A stretch of DNA of 64,000 bases from Pseudomonas graminis (GTDB lineage: Bacteria > Pseudomonadota > Gammaproteobacteria > Pseudomonadales > Pseudomonadaceae): contig NZ_MTSB01000003.1 of NCBI RefSeq assembly GCF_002093745.1, positions 124,001 through 188,000 of the forward strand, given 5' to 3'. Shown piece after piece: positions 47,783 to 57,372 of this stretch (position 1 is the stretch's first letter; every line of letters begins with the position of its first letter). The notes below the pieces were generated by a model. The model saw only the letters and a list, made by a program, of their open reading frames with translations. It was not told the DNA's origin and did no database searches. The translations under genes and the position numbers were made by a program.

Positions 47783-48370
47783 TCATGCCTCGGGAAAGAC
47801 CGGTTCCCCGAGGTTCAGCATCAGCCGGTTGGCCCAGGCGAAGATCGAAATGGCGTGAATCAGGTCGAGCACCTGTGCGTCATCCAGCCCCTGCTCGCGC
47901 AACGCCTGAATGTGCCCGGCATCGAGCGCCGCCGGCTCAAGGGTCAGGTCGATGGCGAACTGCACAATGGCTTTTTCCCGCGCCGTGGTGCCCGCTGTTT
48001 GCGGGTCGGCGAACACCTGGGCAATCACGTCATTGCGTTTGGCCAGTTGCTCGAAACGCTGTGCGTGTACCGACGCGCAATACACGCAGCGATTGATCCG
48101 CGAGACCACCGTGCTGGCCAGTTCCCGCTCGGCACGAGACAGACCGCCCGATGCATACATGATGGCGTTGAAAGCCTGAGAACGCTGACGAAGGATGTCC
48201 GGGTGATGCGCCAGGGTCAGGTAATAATCCGAGGTCTTGGCCTGCGGATGACTCTCTTCAAGCACAGCGATCTGTTCGGGGGTGGCGTCGTCGAGTTGCA
48301 CCGTGGGCAACCAGGCTTTCCAGCCCAGCACCTGATTGGTAAACCCTTCGATCTGGATGAGCTCACTCAT
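47783..48370 (-). CDS. AhpD-like alkylhydroperoxidase/peroxidase-related protein
   Basis: 195 residues. The active site CxxC with following His is in CVYCASVHAQRFEQL, as in AhpD and carboxymuconolactone decarboxylase-domain peroxidases. It is likely one of the Avi_7169-type proteins (TIGR04030), which pair with an Avi_7170-type CMD protein (TIGR04029). The preceding gene (48367-48897) is that partner, overlapping by ATGA. Role in detoxifying a peroxide or in a catabolic operon is inferred from context. Confidence 0.82.
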   Translation of the reverse strand: MSELIQIEGFTNQVLGWKAWLPTVQLDDATPEQIAVLEESHPQAKTSDYYLTLAHHPDILRQRSQAFNAIMYASGGLSRAERELASTVVSRINRCVYCASVHAQRFEQLAKRNDVIAQVFADPQTAGTTAREKAIVQFAIDLTLEPAALDAGHIQALREQGLDDAQVLDLIHAISIFAWANRLMLNLGEPVFPEA

Positions 48371-48897
48371 TGGGTTGCTCCGGCAGATTTCAGGGCCGTC
48401 AGCCCGGCGGCCAGACGTACCTGATAGGACAGAAAGGCAATCAGTTGCGCCAGGACCACGATTTCAGCCGTGGCGAGGCCTTGTTGCTGCAATGCCTGCA
48501 AGGCACGCTGATCGCCATGCACCGGGGATTCGATCAAGGTGCGGGTGAAGTGCAGAATCGCAGCCAGGCGCGGGTCTTCCATGCGCTCTATATGACCGGC
48601 ATTCACGTGGGCCAGCGCGGCAGACTCAACACCTGCATCCTCCAACTGCGCCAGATAATGCGCACTCAGGGTGGACTGTGCGCTGAGCCGTGTTGCGTAG
48701 TACGCCACCCACAGCCGCTCACTCAATGACAGGTCATTGTCGAGCGCCGGATCGAAAAAAAGCGCCTGGCTGCCTTGGGTCGCTGACGCCACCTTGTCTC
48801 GCGCATGGCGCACGGTGTGCAAAGAACTGCCAGGCTCGATGGCCAGCAGATCATCGAGCAAGTCCGGCGTGGTCGGGTGTTCAGCAGTCGATGTCAT
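48367..48897 (-). CDS. CMD-domain protein, Avi_7170-type
   Basis: 176 residues. It is AhpD-like in its helical core (LSERLWVAYYATRLSAQSTL; ILHFTRTLIESPV) but lacks the CxxC motif of its partner, so it is probably a structural or regulatory subunit. The pair matches the Avi_7169/Avi_7170 couple described with ABC importers and flavin monooxygenases. Starts 70 bp after the substrate-binding protein gene. Confidence 0.75.
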   Translation of the reverse strand: MTSTAEHPTTPDLLDDLLAIEPGSSLHTVRHARDKVASATQGSQALFFDPALDNDLSLSERLWVAYYATRLSAQSTLSAHYLAQLEDAGVESAALAHVNAGHIERMEDPRLAAILHFTRTLIESPVHGDQRALQALQQQGLATAEIVVLAQLIAFLSYQVRLAAGLTALKSAGATQ

Positions 48898-48967
48898 GAA
48901 ATATCCTGCAAGGCTGGGGTGGCGTTCGCGCCGTCGCGGTCATCTGCAGTGCGCGAACGAGGGAAAA

Positions 48968-50533
48968 TCACGGCTGTTCGGTGACCATGGTCGCCGCAGT
49001 ACGGTCGCTGACCAGCGGCTCGACTTTCAGGCCTTTGCGCGCGGCCCAGATGTTCTGGTAATGAAACAGCGGAATGATGCCAACGTCGTCACTGACCACC
49101 TTGACCGAGTCCTGAAGAATCGTGCGGCGTCTGGCTTCGTCGAACTCAGCGGTTGAATCGGCCAGCGCCTTGTCCACCAGCGGGTTGCTGTAATGCCCCC
49201 AATTGGACGCGCCCTGCCCTTTGCTGCTGTCGACCGTGGTCAGGATGTTGGTCAGCGCATAGGCCGCTTCGCCTGTGCCATTACCCCAGGCGATCACACT
49301 GATAGCCAGTTCGTTCTTGTTCGCCTTGCCCGCGTAGACCGCCCACGGCAGCACTTCCAGCTGCACCTTGACGCCGATTCGCGTCCAGAACTGCGCCACG
49401 GCCTGCATCACTTCCGGTGCTTGCGGGTAACGATCACCCGGTACGTGAACAGTCAATTGAAAACCTTCAGGAAAACCGGCCTGCGCCAGCAGGTCCTTGG
49501 CCTGTTTCACGTCATACGGGATGTTCTTGATCTCAGGGTTGTACCCGAAGGTGTTGGCCGGCATCCACTGGTTGGCCTCGGTGACCGTGCCCTGCATGAT
49601 GCGTTCGTCGATGGCCGGGCGGTTGATCGCCAGAGACAACGCCTTGCGCACCCGCACATCCAGCAACGGGTTCTCGGCCAGTGGCTTGCCTGCATTGTCA
49701 CGAATGAACGCGTTCGGACCGGCGCGGAAGCTCGGCTGAATGATCAGCGCACGCAAGCCCTGGTAGGCGAACACATTCACACCTGGTGTTTTACGCAGGC
49801 GTTCCACATCGGTAGGCGATACCTTGTCGATCACGTCCACGTCGCCCGCCAGCAACGCTGCCGTGCGGTTCGCAGCGTTGGCAATAAAGCGGAAATCCAC
49901 CTTGTCCCAGGTCGGCTTTGCGCCCCAGTAGCTGTCGTTACGGGCAAAGATCGTGCGGTCGCCCGGCACATAGGACACAAAGCGATAAGGCCCGGTGCCG
50001 ATCATCGCCTTGCCCGAGTTGTAATCGGCGCTGCTGGCGGTGGCGCCCGCGTGACGGCTGACGATGTAGATCGAATCCACGTCCGGCAGCAGGTTGGCGT
50101 TGGGCTGGCGGGTTTTGATGATCAGCGTGTGATCATCCTTGGCCTTGACTGATTCGACGGTGCGCATGGCCCCCGCGTAAGACGCAACGCTGCCGGGCAC
50201 GCTGCGCGCACGCTCGAACGAAAACACCAGATCGTCGGCCTTCAGCGGCGTCCCGTCCTGCCATTTCACGTCATCACGCAGGGCAAACTCCCACGTCGTG
50301 TCATCAACGACTTTCCAGCTTTTCGCGAGGCCCGGCAGGGTCTTGTCGTCGCGACGGCTGACCAGTGATTCAAAGGCATGCAGGGCCACCGAGCGGTCGC
50401 CCGCATAGTTATTCAGCTGGGGGTCGAGAGACGAGACCGGGTCGGCGTAACCGATACGCAGGTCCTGTGCCGAAACACCGCCGGCGGCCAGCACGAACGC
50501 CGAGGCCAGTAACGAACGAACGAGTGGTTTCAT
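48968..50533 (-). CDS. ABC transporter periplasmic substrate-binding protein, peptide/nickel (SBP_bac_5) type
   Basis: 521 residues with a signal peptide (MKPLVRSLLASAFVLAAGG, cleavage near VSA). DLRIGYADPVSSLDPQLNNYAGD, WEFALRDDVKWQDGTPLKADDLVFSFE and IGTGPYRFVSYVPGD are the family hallmarks. It would bind a peptide-like or other hydrophilic solute for the four downstream-named transporter proteins. It is the sixth gene of the minus-strand operon that begins with a flavin monooxygenase. Confidence 0.9.
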   Translation of the reverse strand: MKPLVRSLLASAFVLAAGGVSAQDLRIGYADPVSSLDPQLNNYAGDRSVALHAFESLVSRRDDKTLPGLAKSWKVVDDTTWEFALRDDVKWQDGTPLKADDLVFSFERARSVPGSVASYAGAMRTVESVKAKDDHTLIIKTRQPNANLLPDVDSIYIVSRHAGATASSADYNSGKAMIGTGPYRFVSYVPGDRTIFARNDSYWGAKPTWDKVDFRFIANAANRTAALLAGDVDVIDKVSPTDVERLRKTPGVNVFAYQGLRALIIQPSFRAGPNAFIRDNAGKPLAENPLLDVRVRKALSLAINRPAIDERIMQGTVTEANQWMPANTFGYNPEIKNIPYDVKQAKDLLAQAGFPEGFQLTVHVPGDRYPQAPEVMQAVAQFWTRIGVKVQLEVLPWAVYAGKANKNELAISVIAWGNGTGEAAYALTNILTTVDSSKGQGASNWGHYSNPLVDKALADSTAEFDEARRRTILQDSVKVVSDDVGIIPLFHYQNIWAARKGLKVEPLVSDRTAATMVTEQP

Positions 50534-50583
50534 GGTGATTCCTTGTACGCAATGGCAGAGAGTGACGAGCCTCGGGGGCTCGT

Positions 50584-51597
50584 TCAGCGTTGATCATTCA
50601 AATGGCACGCACTCAGGTGGTTCGGCGAAACCTCCCTCAGCGCTGGAACTTCCTCGCGGCAGCGCGGCATGGCGTGCGGACAACGAGGGTGGAAATGACA
50701 CCCGGCAGGCGGGTTCAGCGGGCTGGGGATTTCCCCTTTGATCGCGTCATATCGGGTACTGCGAATATCGAAACGCGGGATCTGCGCCAACAGCGCCTGG
50801 GTGTACGGGTGGTTGGCCCGTGCAAACAGGTCATCGACCGAGGCGGTCTCGACCACCCGCCCCAGGTACATCACCACCACACGATCACAGAGGTGTTCGA
50901 CCACCCCCAGGTCATGGCTGATGAACAGATAGGTCAGGCCCAGCTCATCGCGCAGGTCCATGAACAGGTTGAGGATCTGCGCCTGAATCGACACATCCAG
51001 CGCTGCCACCGATTCGTCGCAGACCAGCAATTCTGGCTGTACCGCCAGCGCGCGGGCGATGCCGATACGCTGGCGTTGGCCGCCGCTGAACTGATGCGGG
51101 TAGCGCTGCCGTAACTGCGGGCTGAGCCCGGCACGCTGCAATTGAGCACTGACATAGTCATCGGCACCTTTGCGGTCGGTCAGGCCATGCAGCAGCGCGC
51201 CTTCGCCGACGATACGGTCGACCCGCAAACGCGGGTTGAGGCTCGACGACGGGTCCTGAAAGATCATCTGCACTTTGAGGCGCAACGCCTTGCGCTCCTG
51301 TGTGGTCAGGCTGTCGAGAGGCTTGCCGTCCACCCATGCGCTGCCGGAAGACACCGGCAACAGCCCGGCAACCATGCGCCCCAGGGTCGATTTACCGCAG
51401 CCCGACTCACCCACCAGACCGACCACTTCGCCACGAACGATGCGCAGATCAACCCGATCCACCGCATGCGTCACCGGCTTGGGGCGTGTCAGGTGCAGGC
51501 GCTGCAACAGCCCTTGCAACGAGTGCTCGTCCACCGGTTTGCCAAACGTCTTGCTGACCTGTTGCAACTCGATCAGGGGGATCTGTTCACTGGACAT
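50584..51597 (-). CDS. ABC transporter ATP-binding protein, DppF/OppF type
   Basis: 337 residues from ATG 51597, which overlaps the upstream gene by 11 bp. Walker A GESGCGKST, signature FSGGQRQRIGIARAL, Walker B LLVCDESVAALDV and the C-terminal HPRCPHAMPRCREEVPALR (Oligo_HPY) are visible. It pairs with the DppD-type protein encoded just upstream to drive the two permeases. Confidence 0.93.
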   Translation of the reverse strand: MSSEQIPLIELQQVSKTFGKPVDEHSLQGLLQRLHLTRPKPVTHAVDRVDLRIVRGEVVGLVGESGCGKSTLGRMVAGLLPVSSGSAWVDGKPLDSLTTQERKALRLKVQMIFQDPSSSLNPRLRVDRIVGEGALLHGLTDRKGADDYVSAQLQRAGLSPQLRQRYPHQFSGGQRQRIGIARALAVQPELLVCDESVAALDVSIQAQILNLFMDLRDELGLTYLFISHDLGVVEHLCDRVVVMYLGRVVETASVDDLFARANHPYTQALLAQIPRFDIRSTRYDAIKGEIPSPLNPPAGCHFHPRCPHAMPRCREEVPALREVSPNHLSACHLNDQR

Positions 51598-52603
51598 CGG
51601 CGGCAGCTCCTGGGTGAAAGCAGCGAACCGTGTGGCCCGGCAGAATTTCGCGTGGTTCGGGGTCTTGCGCGCACACCTCAGACGCTCTGGAGCAGCGCGC
51701 GGCAAACGCACAGCCGGCAGGCATCGACAGCAGGTCCGGCGCCATGCCGGGGATCTGCCGCAAGCGCTGACCACGCTTGTTACGGCTGGGCAAACTGTCG
51801 ATCAGCCCCTGTGTGTAAGGGTGTTGCGGACGGTCCAGCACGTCAGCGACCGAGCCCTGTTCTACGATCCGCCCGGCGTACATCACCGCCACGTCGTCAG
51901 CCAGACCGGCCACCACCGACAGGTCATGGGTAATCCAGATCAGTGACGTGCCCTGCTCGCGCACCAGCTTCTGCACTTCACTGAGAATCTGCGCCTGAAT
52001 GGTCACGTCCAGCGCGGTGGTCGGCTCGTCGGCAATGATCAGGTCCGGGGCGTGCAGCAGCGCGATGGCAATCGCGACCCGCTGGCGCATGCCGCCGGAC
52101 AACTGATGCGGGTAAGCACGCAGGCGCTCTTCGGGGCTGGGGATGCCCATCAGCGCGAGCGTACGACTGGCCTGTTCGCGGGCTTCACGCTTACCGAGCG
52201 GGCTGTGTGCGCGCACGGCTTCGATCATTTGCGTATCGACGCGCAACACCGGGTTGAGGGTCATCATCGGGTCCTGAAAAATCATTGCTACCCGGTTGCC
52301 CTGGATTTCACGCAGTTGCGCGGTCGAGAGCCGGGTCAGGTCACGGCCCTTGAACAGCACCTGGCCGCCGCTGATCCGTCCTGGTTCGTCCACCAGACCG
52401 AGAATCGAGAAGCCGGTCACCGACTTGCCCGACCCAGACTCCCCCACCAGCCCCAGGATACGGCCCGGCTGCACACGCAACGACACGTTGCGCACCGCAG
52501 GCAGTACACCGGCGCGGGTATGAAAGGAGGTACACAGATCGCGAACATCGAGGGTCGGCTGCTCGACGGCGACCGGCACGGACGGCACTTCAGGCAGGCT
52601 CAT
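51587..52603 (-). CDS. ABC transporter ATP-binding protein, DppD/OppD type
   Basis: 338 residues. Walker A GESGSGKS, signature [15 protein letters not shown], Walker [14 protein letters not shown] and a C-terminal cysteine-bearing Oligo_HPY tail ([14 protein letters not shown]) are visible. The Oligo_HPY cysteines may coordinate an Fe-S cluster as in related proteins. Start overlaps the permease stop (ATGA). Confidence 0.93.
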   Translation of the reverse strand: MSLPEVPSVPVAVEQPTLDVRDLCTSFHTRAGVLPAVRNVSLRVQPGRILGLVGESGSGKSVTGFSILGLVDEPGRISGGQVLFKGRDLTRLSTAQLREIQGNRVAMIFQDPMMTLNPVLRVDTQMIEAVRAHSPLGKREAREQASRTLALMGIPSPEERLRAYPHQLSGGMRQRVAIAIALLHAPDLIIADEPTTALDVTIQAQILSEVQKLVREQGTSLIWITHDLSVVAGLADDVAVMYAGRIVEQGSVADVLDRPQHPYTQGLIDSLPSRNKRGQRLRQIPGMAPDLLSMPAGCAFAARCSRASEVCAQDPEPREILPGHTVRCFHPGAAADVQ

Positions 52604-53520
52604 CGCTGCAACCTCGGGTTCAGGACATCGCGTAGACGGTCGCCTACCAGATTGATCGCAACAATGGTGATCAGCAGGGCCAGCCCCGGAAACAGGCTGA
52701 TCCAGTATTCATTGCTGAGCATGTACTGAAAGCCGTTGGCGATCAGCAGCCCCAGCGACGGCTCGGTAACCGGCACACCCAGGCCAAGGAACGACAGCGT
52801 CGCTTCCAGCGTGATGGCGCGGGCGATCTGCAAGGCCCCGATCACGATCAATGGCGGCAGGCAGTTGGGCAGGATGTGGCCGATCACCAGACGCCACGGG
52901 CCAACGCCCTGCCCGCGCGCGGCATCGACGTATTCGCGACGGCTTTCAGTCAGCGCCTGACCGCGAGCAGTGCGCGCGTAATAGGCCCATTCGAGCAGGA
53001 TCAGGGTGAGCATCACATTGCCGACCCCTTTGCCCAGCCAGGCCAGAATCATCAGCGCCATCAGAATCACCGGGAACGACAGCAGCAGGTCGACCAGACG
53101 CATCAGCAAGGCGTCGACCCAGCCGCCGACATACGCCGACACCAGCCCCAGCAACGTGCCGATCACCGCCGCGATCAATGCCGAGCCGATACCGACCCAC
53201 AGGCTGATGCGCAAGCCATAGATAATCGCCGACACCAGATCACGGCCCTGCCCGTCAGTGCCCAGCCAATAGGTGTAACCGCTGTCCATATTGAGGCTGC
53301 CGGGCGGCATCCGCGCATCCATGACGTTGAGCTGCATCAGGTCGTAGGGGTTCTGCACCACGATCCACGGTGCCAACGCTGCCACTAGCACAATGATCAC
53401 CAACAGCAGCAGACCGACCACCGCCGTGCCGGAACTCATGAACTCGACCGCCACCCGACGCCACGGCGACTGGGCCTGCAACGGCGTGCTGGCAGGCAAG
53501 GCTTTTTCAGTGACATTCAT
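52600..53520 (-). CDS. ABC transporter permease, DppC type
   Basis: 306 residues with about six membrane segments. YWLGTDGQGRDLVSAIIYGLRISLWVG is a signature of DppC/OppC proteins, and EWAYYARTARGQALTESRREYV followed by AARGQG is the EAA loop. It overlaps both neighbours by 4 bp, so translation is coupled. Confidence 0.93.
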   Translation of the reverse strand: MNVTEKALPASTPLQAQSPWRRVAVEFMSSGTAVVGLLLLVIIVLVAALAPWIVVQNPYDLMQLNVMDARMPPGSLNMDSGYTYWLGTDGQGRDLVSAIIYGLRISLWVGIGSALIAAVIGTLLGLVSAYVGGWVDALLMRLVDLLLSFPVILMALMILAWLGKGVGNVMLTLILLEWAYYARTARGQALTESRREYVDAARGQGVGPWRLVIGHILPNCLPPLIVIGALQIARAITLEATLSFLGLGVPVTEPSLGLLIANGFQYMLSNEYWISLFPGLALLITIVAINLVGDRLRDVLNPRLQR

Positions 53521-54491
53521 CGGGAGGCCTCGATACGCACGCGGGGGTCCAGCCAGTAGTACAAGCCATCGACAATCAGGTTGAGCACCACAAAAATCAC
53601 CACAACCACCATCAGATAGGCGACCACCACCGGGCGATCAAGCATGTTGATGCTGTCGAGAATCAGCTTGCCGGCGCCGGGCCAGGCAAAAATGCTTTCA
53701 GTCACCACGGCGTAGGCGATGGTCGAACCCAGCTCCATCGCCAGCACGGTCACGACCGGGATCAAGGTGTTGCGCATGACGTGCATGCACATCACACGCA
53801 TCGGCGACAGGCCTTTGGCGCGGGCAAACTTGACGAATTCTTGCGGCAGCACCTCGCGCACGCCTGCTCGGGTCAGGCGCAGCACCAGCGAAATCTTGAA
53901 CAGCGCCAGGTTCAGCGCGGGCAACAGCAAGTGCTGCAACCCGTCCAGCGTCAGCCACGACCACTGCACACCGAGCCATTCCCGGGTCTCGCCACGGCCG
54001 CTGGCCGGCAGCCAGCCGAGTGTGATCGAGAACAGCATGATCATCATCAGCGCGACCCAGAACGCAGGCAGTGAAAAACCGACAATACTGGCGGCCATCA
54101 TCAGTCGGGACAGCGGGTGATCCGGATAAAGACCGGCGAACATGCCCAGTGGCACGCCGATCACCACAGCCAGAAACAGCGCGCTGAACGCCAGCTCGAA
54201 GGTGGCGGGTAGCCGTTGCAGGATCAGGCGCATGGCGTCTTCGTGGTAAACGAAGCTCTGCCCCAGATTGCCGTGGACAGCGCCCTTGAGAAAGATCAGG
54301 TACTGCTGCCACAGCGGTTTGTCCAGCCCCAGATGGGCGATGGCCTGCAAGCGTTCGGCCTGATTGAGGTCTTCGCCAACCAGAATGTCCATCGGGTTGC
54401 CGATGGCGTTGAGGCCGACGAACACCACCAGCGTCATCAACACGATGACCAGCAACGACTGGGTGAGTCGGCGCAGGGCCCAGCCGATCAT
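53517..54491 (-). CDS. ABC transporter permease, DppB type
   Basis: 324 residues from ATG 54491, which overlaps the monooxygenase stop as ATGA (a longer frame to 54530 is unlikely). Six membrane segments. DKPLWQQYLIFLKGAVHGNLGQS and the EAA loop with VLPQEFVKFARAKGLSPMRV are DppB/OppB features. It forms the channel with the DppC-type permease. Confidence 0.92.
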   Translation of the reverse strand: MIGWALRRLTQSLLVIVLMTLVVFVGLNAIGNPMDILVGEDLNQAERLQAIAHLGLDKPLWQQYLIFLKGAVHGNLGQSFVYHEDAMRLILQRLPATFELAFSALFLAVVIGVPLGMFAGLYPDHPLSRLMMAASIVGFSLPAFWVALMMIMLFSITLGWLPASGRGETREWLGVQWSWLTLDGLQHLLLPALNLALFKISLVLRLTRAGVREVLPQEFVKFARAKGLSPMRVMCMHVMRNTLIPVVTVLAMELGSTIAYAVVTESIFAWPGAGKLILDSINMLDRPVVVAYLMVVVVIFVVLNLIVDGLYYWLDPRVRIEASR

Positions 54492-55948
54492 GGACGTGAC
54501 TCGTCGGCGGTCGGCTCGCTGGCCACCCACTCATCGCCCAGCAGTTCTGGCTCGGCATACTCGCGCATGGATTCGAAATGCAGGGCGATGTCGTCGTTGA
54601 ACAGCAGCCCGACCAGCGCGTGGGCCAGACGTTTGGAGCCTTCGCTGATGGCCGGAATGTCGCCGGATACCGCGCCGTAGCTCAGTGCTGCCGGGTAGCT
54701 GAAACAGTGAATATGATTCAGCCCCGGACAACTGCCTGGGGTCTTTTCCTGAAACTCGAAACAACTGCCCAGATCAGGCAGTACTGCCAGCTCCGCGTCG
54801 GCCTCGCCAGCCGGCGCCTCAAAACGGTCTTGCCAGACACGAATCTGCGACGAGAACGGTGCGAATTCGGGACGCTGCTCGAAATCTGTCCGGAAACCGG
54901 TGGCGAACACCACGAAGTCCGCCTCGATGCGCGCCTTGGATGTCTGCAACCATACCCCGCCTGCCGGACTGACTTCGGCAGAGCGCACCGGATTGTCGAG
55001 CAGAAAACGCGCCCTGCCCGAGTTCGAGACCCTGAGCGTGCTGCCGCGCGGCGGCGGCACTTGCTGCGTGTTGAGGTAATGGCGAATGCGCCACTTCCAG
55101 ACATCCGGCAGGCGCCAGTAACCGTGGACCATGCCCGGATTGCCAACGCCCTTGCCCTTGTTGATCCGGGGCAGCTCGGCGCGGCGGATCAACAGGTCAA
55201 CCCGTGTCGCGCCTGCTTCCAGTGCAGTCGCGGCGCTGTCCATCGCCGACGCGCCGCCGCCGATGACCGCAACGCGTTTGCCTTCGAACCATTCATCCTG
55301 CAAACCGGACGCCGAGTGTGTCCACAGATGCTTCGGCAGTTGCCGGGCGAAATCCGGCACCCACGGCCCGCCCAGCCCGTCTCGCCCTGTCGCGAGCACG
55401 ACATGCCGGGCCAGCAGGAAATGCGTCTGCACAGGCGTCATGACATCCAGCTCGATCAGCCCGTCTGCTCTTGGTGCGACCCGGCTCACGCGGTGTTCGT
55501 TACGCACATCCAGCGCCAGCACCTTGCGATACCAGCGCAGGTATTCGGCCCATTGCAGGCGCGGAATCTTGTCCAGCGCGGCCCAGCCATCGGCACCGAA
55601 TTGCGCTTCATACCAGGCGCGAAAGGTCAGCGCCGGCAAACCCAGCGCCGGTCCGGTCAGTTGCTTTGGCGAGCGCAGCGTTTCCATGCGCGCCGTGGTC
55701 GCCCAAGGGCCTTCGAAGCCCGCCGGAGACTGATCGAAAATCACCGCCGCCACGCCGAGATGCCGCAGCTCGGCCGCGAGCGCCAGACCGGCCATGCCGC
55801 CCCCAATGATCGCCACGTCAAGCACCGCCAGCCCGGCGCTGATCCGGGGTTTGACCCACGGCTTGGCAGGCAGGTCCAGCCAGGTCAGGTCCTGTTGCAA
55901 GCGAGCTTCCAGTGCCGCGAGACCTGCGGGGGCGTTTACATCAGACAT
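54488..55948 (-). CDS. Flavin-dependent NAD(P)-binding monooxygenase/oxidoreductase
   Basis: 486 residues from ATG 55948. IIGGGMAGLALAAELRHLG is the FAD Rossmann motif, followed by VAVIGGGASAMDSAA, the second dinucleotide-binding motif (NADPH), and VVFATGFRTD. This resembles FMO/BVMO-like or lysine-hydroxylase-type enzymes. It is the first gene of an eight-gene operon that continues with the importer and the AhpD/CMD proteins. A catabolic oxygenation of the imported solute is a reasonable guess; the substrate is unknown. Confidence 0.85.
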   Translation of the reverse strand: MSDVNAPAGLAALEARLQQDLTWLDLPAKPWVKPRISAGLAVLDVAIIGGGMAGLALAAELRHLGVAAVIFDQSPAGFEGPWATTARMETLRSPKQLTGPALGLPALTFRAWYEAQFGADGWAALDKIPRLQWAEYLRWYRKVLALDVRNEHRVSRVAPRADGLIELDVMTPVQTHFLLARHVVLATGRDGLGGPWVPDFARQLPKHLWTHSASGLQDEWFEGKRVAVIGGGASAMDSAATALEAGATRVDLLIRRAELPRINKGKGVGNPGMVHGYWRLPDVWKWRIRHYLNTQQVPPPRGSTLRVSNSGRARFLLDNPVRSAEVSPAGGVWLQTSKARIEADFVVFATGFRTDFEQRPEFAPFSSQIRVWQDRFEAPAGEADAELAVLPDLGSCFEFQEKTPGSCPGLNHIHCFSYPAALSYGAVSGDIPAISEGSKRLAHALVGLLFNDDIALHFESMREYAEPELLGDEWVASEPTADESRP

Positions 55949-56311
55949 TGATCGGTACTCGGAAAATGTACAGGCCCGAAGCACGGGCGTTGACTCAAAT
56001 CAATTCAAAAACTGTTCCACATCAACAAAAAATGAATTCTTGATGCCTTTGAATGCTTAATACGAATAGTAAAAGCCGCTTTTTATTCTCGCAACACGCA
56101 AAAAAGCATATTGATATTCCTGAATGGAATTTAAGGAGGGTCTGGAGCGTTGAGTGGCGGGGATTTGTGGCGCAGAGAAACACGGGGGCGCTCCCACACT
56201 GGGGCGCGGGGAACGAGAAGAGTCAGGACTGACGCGCGTTCGTGACGCTCTGCGCCACGAAATCTTCAGCCTTGCGCGATGACAGGCCTCAACGCTGCCT
56301 GCACCGTTCGA
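55949..56311. promoter_or_regulatory. Intergenic region upstream of the monooxygenase-ABC operon
   Basis: 363 bases. The part near 55990-56140 is AT-rich (AATTCAAAAACTG, CTTAATACGAATAG, CTTTTTATTC) and probably holds the operon promoter on the minus strand. The remainder, to the convergent-side LysR stop, is GC-rich without a recognisable gene. No clear operator or terminator seen. Confidence 0.4.
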
Positions 56312-57262
56312 TCACTCGGCGTAGATGCTCTGCAACAGCGCATCGTGAGCACTGGCTTCGTGCATGATCATCTCCGGCAACAGGATCCTGGCAGAAATGG
56401 CAATCTCGTCGACCAACGCACGCGCGACGTCAGACAGCGGGTTGGCGAACGCTGAGATAAGGCCGAAGAAGAACGGAATGGAGCAGGCAATCGGCCTGAC
56501 CACGACACCCTTCAGCGGTACGCCCATCGCAGTGAACGGGTCGACCAGCGCAATGCCCAGCCCGACCCTGGCCATCTGCATGGCAATCAGCGAGGTATTG
56601 GTGTCGAGCATGCGCGGCGGCTCGCCTCCGGCGTCGTGAAAGGCCTTGTCGATGCGCCTGCGAAAACGGTAAGGGTTGGCCATGGTGATCAGCGTCTGTT
56701 GCCGCAGCAGCTCCATCGACAAAACGTCATGAGCGGCCAGGTCAGAGTCAGCGGGCAAGACCGCCACACACGGCGCTTCGCCGATCCAGTGAATCTCCAG
56801 ACCGCGGTGCTCCAGCGGCAGGCTCACCGCGCCCAGGTCCATTGTTTTCGACAGCACCGCCTGAACCACATTCTCCGGCGACATGCTTTGCAACTGGATC
56901 TGTTGCGGACGCAGGGCCTCGGACAGCCGGGACAACGCGGTGGGCAGCAGCCCGGCAGCCAGGGCCGAGATCGCCACCAGTTTGATCTGATGGTTTTCTT
57001 CCTGCGCAATGTGCTGCGCGCGCTGACGGATATTGCGGACACCCAGCAACGCGCTTTCCACCTCGCCATACATCATGAAGGCTTTGTGGGTAGGCGTGAC
57101 CTTGGGGCCGCTGCGTTCGAAAAGCGAGAAGCCCAGCTCCAGTTCAAGCTCCTGAATGGCCCGGGTGACCGATGGCTGAGAGCGGCCAAGCATTTTTCCG
57201 GCGGCGGTGACACTGCCCGCCGACATGACCGCCGCGAAGGCTTCAAGCTGACGCAAATCCAT
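56312..57262 (-). CDS. LysR-family transcriptional regulator
   Basis: 316 residues. DLRQLEAFAAVMSAGSVTAA and LGRSQPSVTRAIQELELELG form the HTH. The effector domain (MDLGAVSLPLEHRGLEIHWIG; LLRQQTLITMANPYRFRRRID) matches the group with amino-acid- and opine-type catabolic regulators. The gene is on the same strand as the ABC operon and lies upstream of it, so it may regulate that operon. Confidence 0.9.
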   Translation of the reverse strand: MDLRQLEAFAAVMSAGSVTAAGKMLGRSQPSVTRAIQELELELGFSLFERSGPKVTPTHKAFMMYGEVESALLGVRNIRQRAQHIAQEENHQIKLVAISALAAGLLPTALSRLSEALRPQQIQLQSMSPENVVQAVLSKTMDLGAVSLPLEHRGLEIHWIGEAPCVAVLPADSDLAAHDVLSMELLRQQTLITMANPYRFRRRIDKAFHDAGGEPPRMLDTNTSLIAMQMARVGLGIALVDPFTAMGVPLKGVVVRPIACSIPFFFGLISAFANPLSDVARALVDEIAISARILLPEMIMHEASAHDALLQSIYAE

Positions 57263-57372
57263 AAGTACGCCTTGATCAACACACAGACTTTAGGGGCAGC
57301 CCGCAACGCAAGACTCCCCGATTCGAAGCGCGAAAGTCTACACGCTGGCGGCGTGTGCAGTGAATTCGCTGC

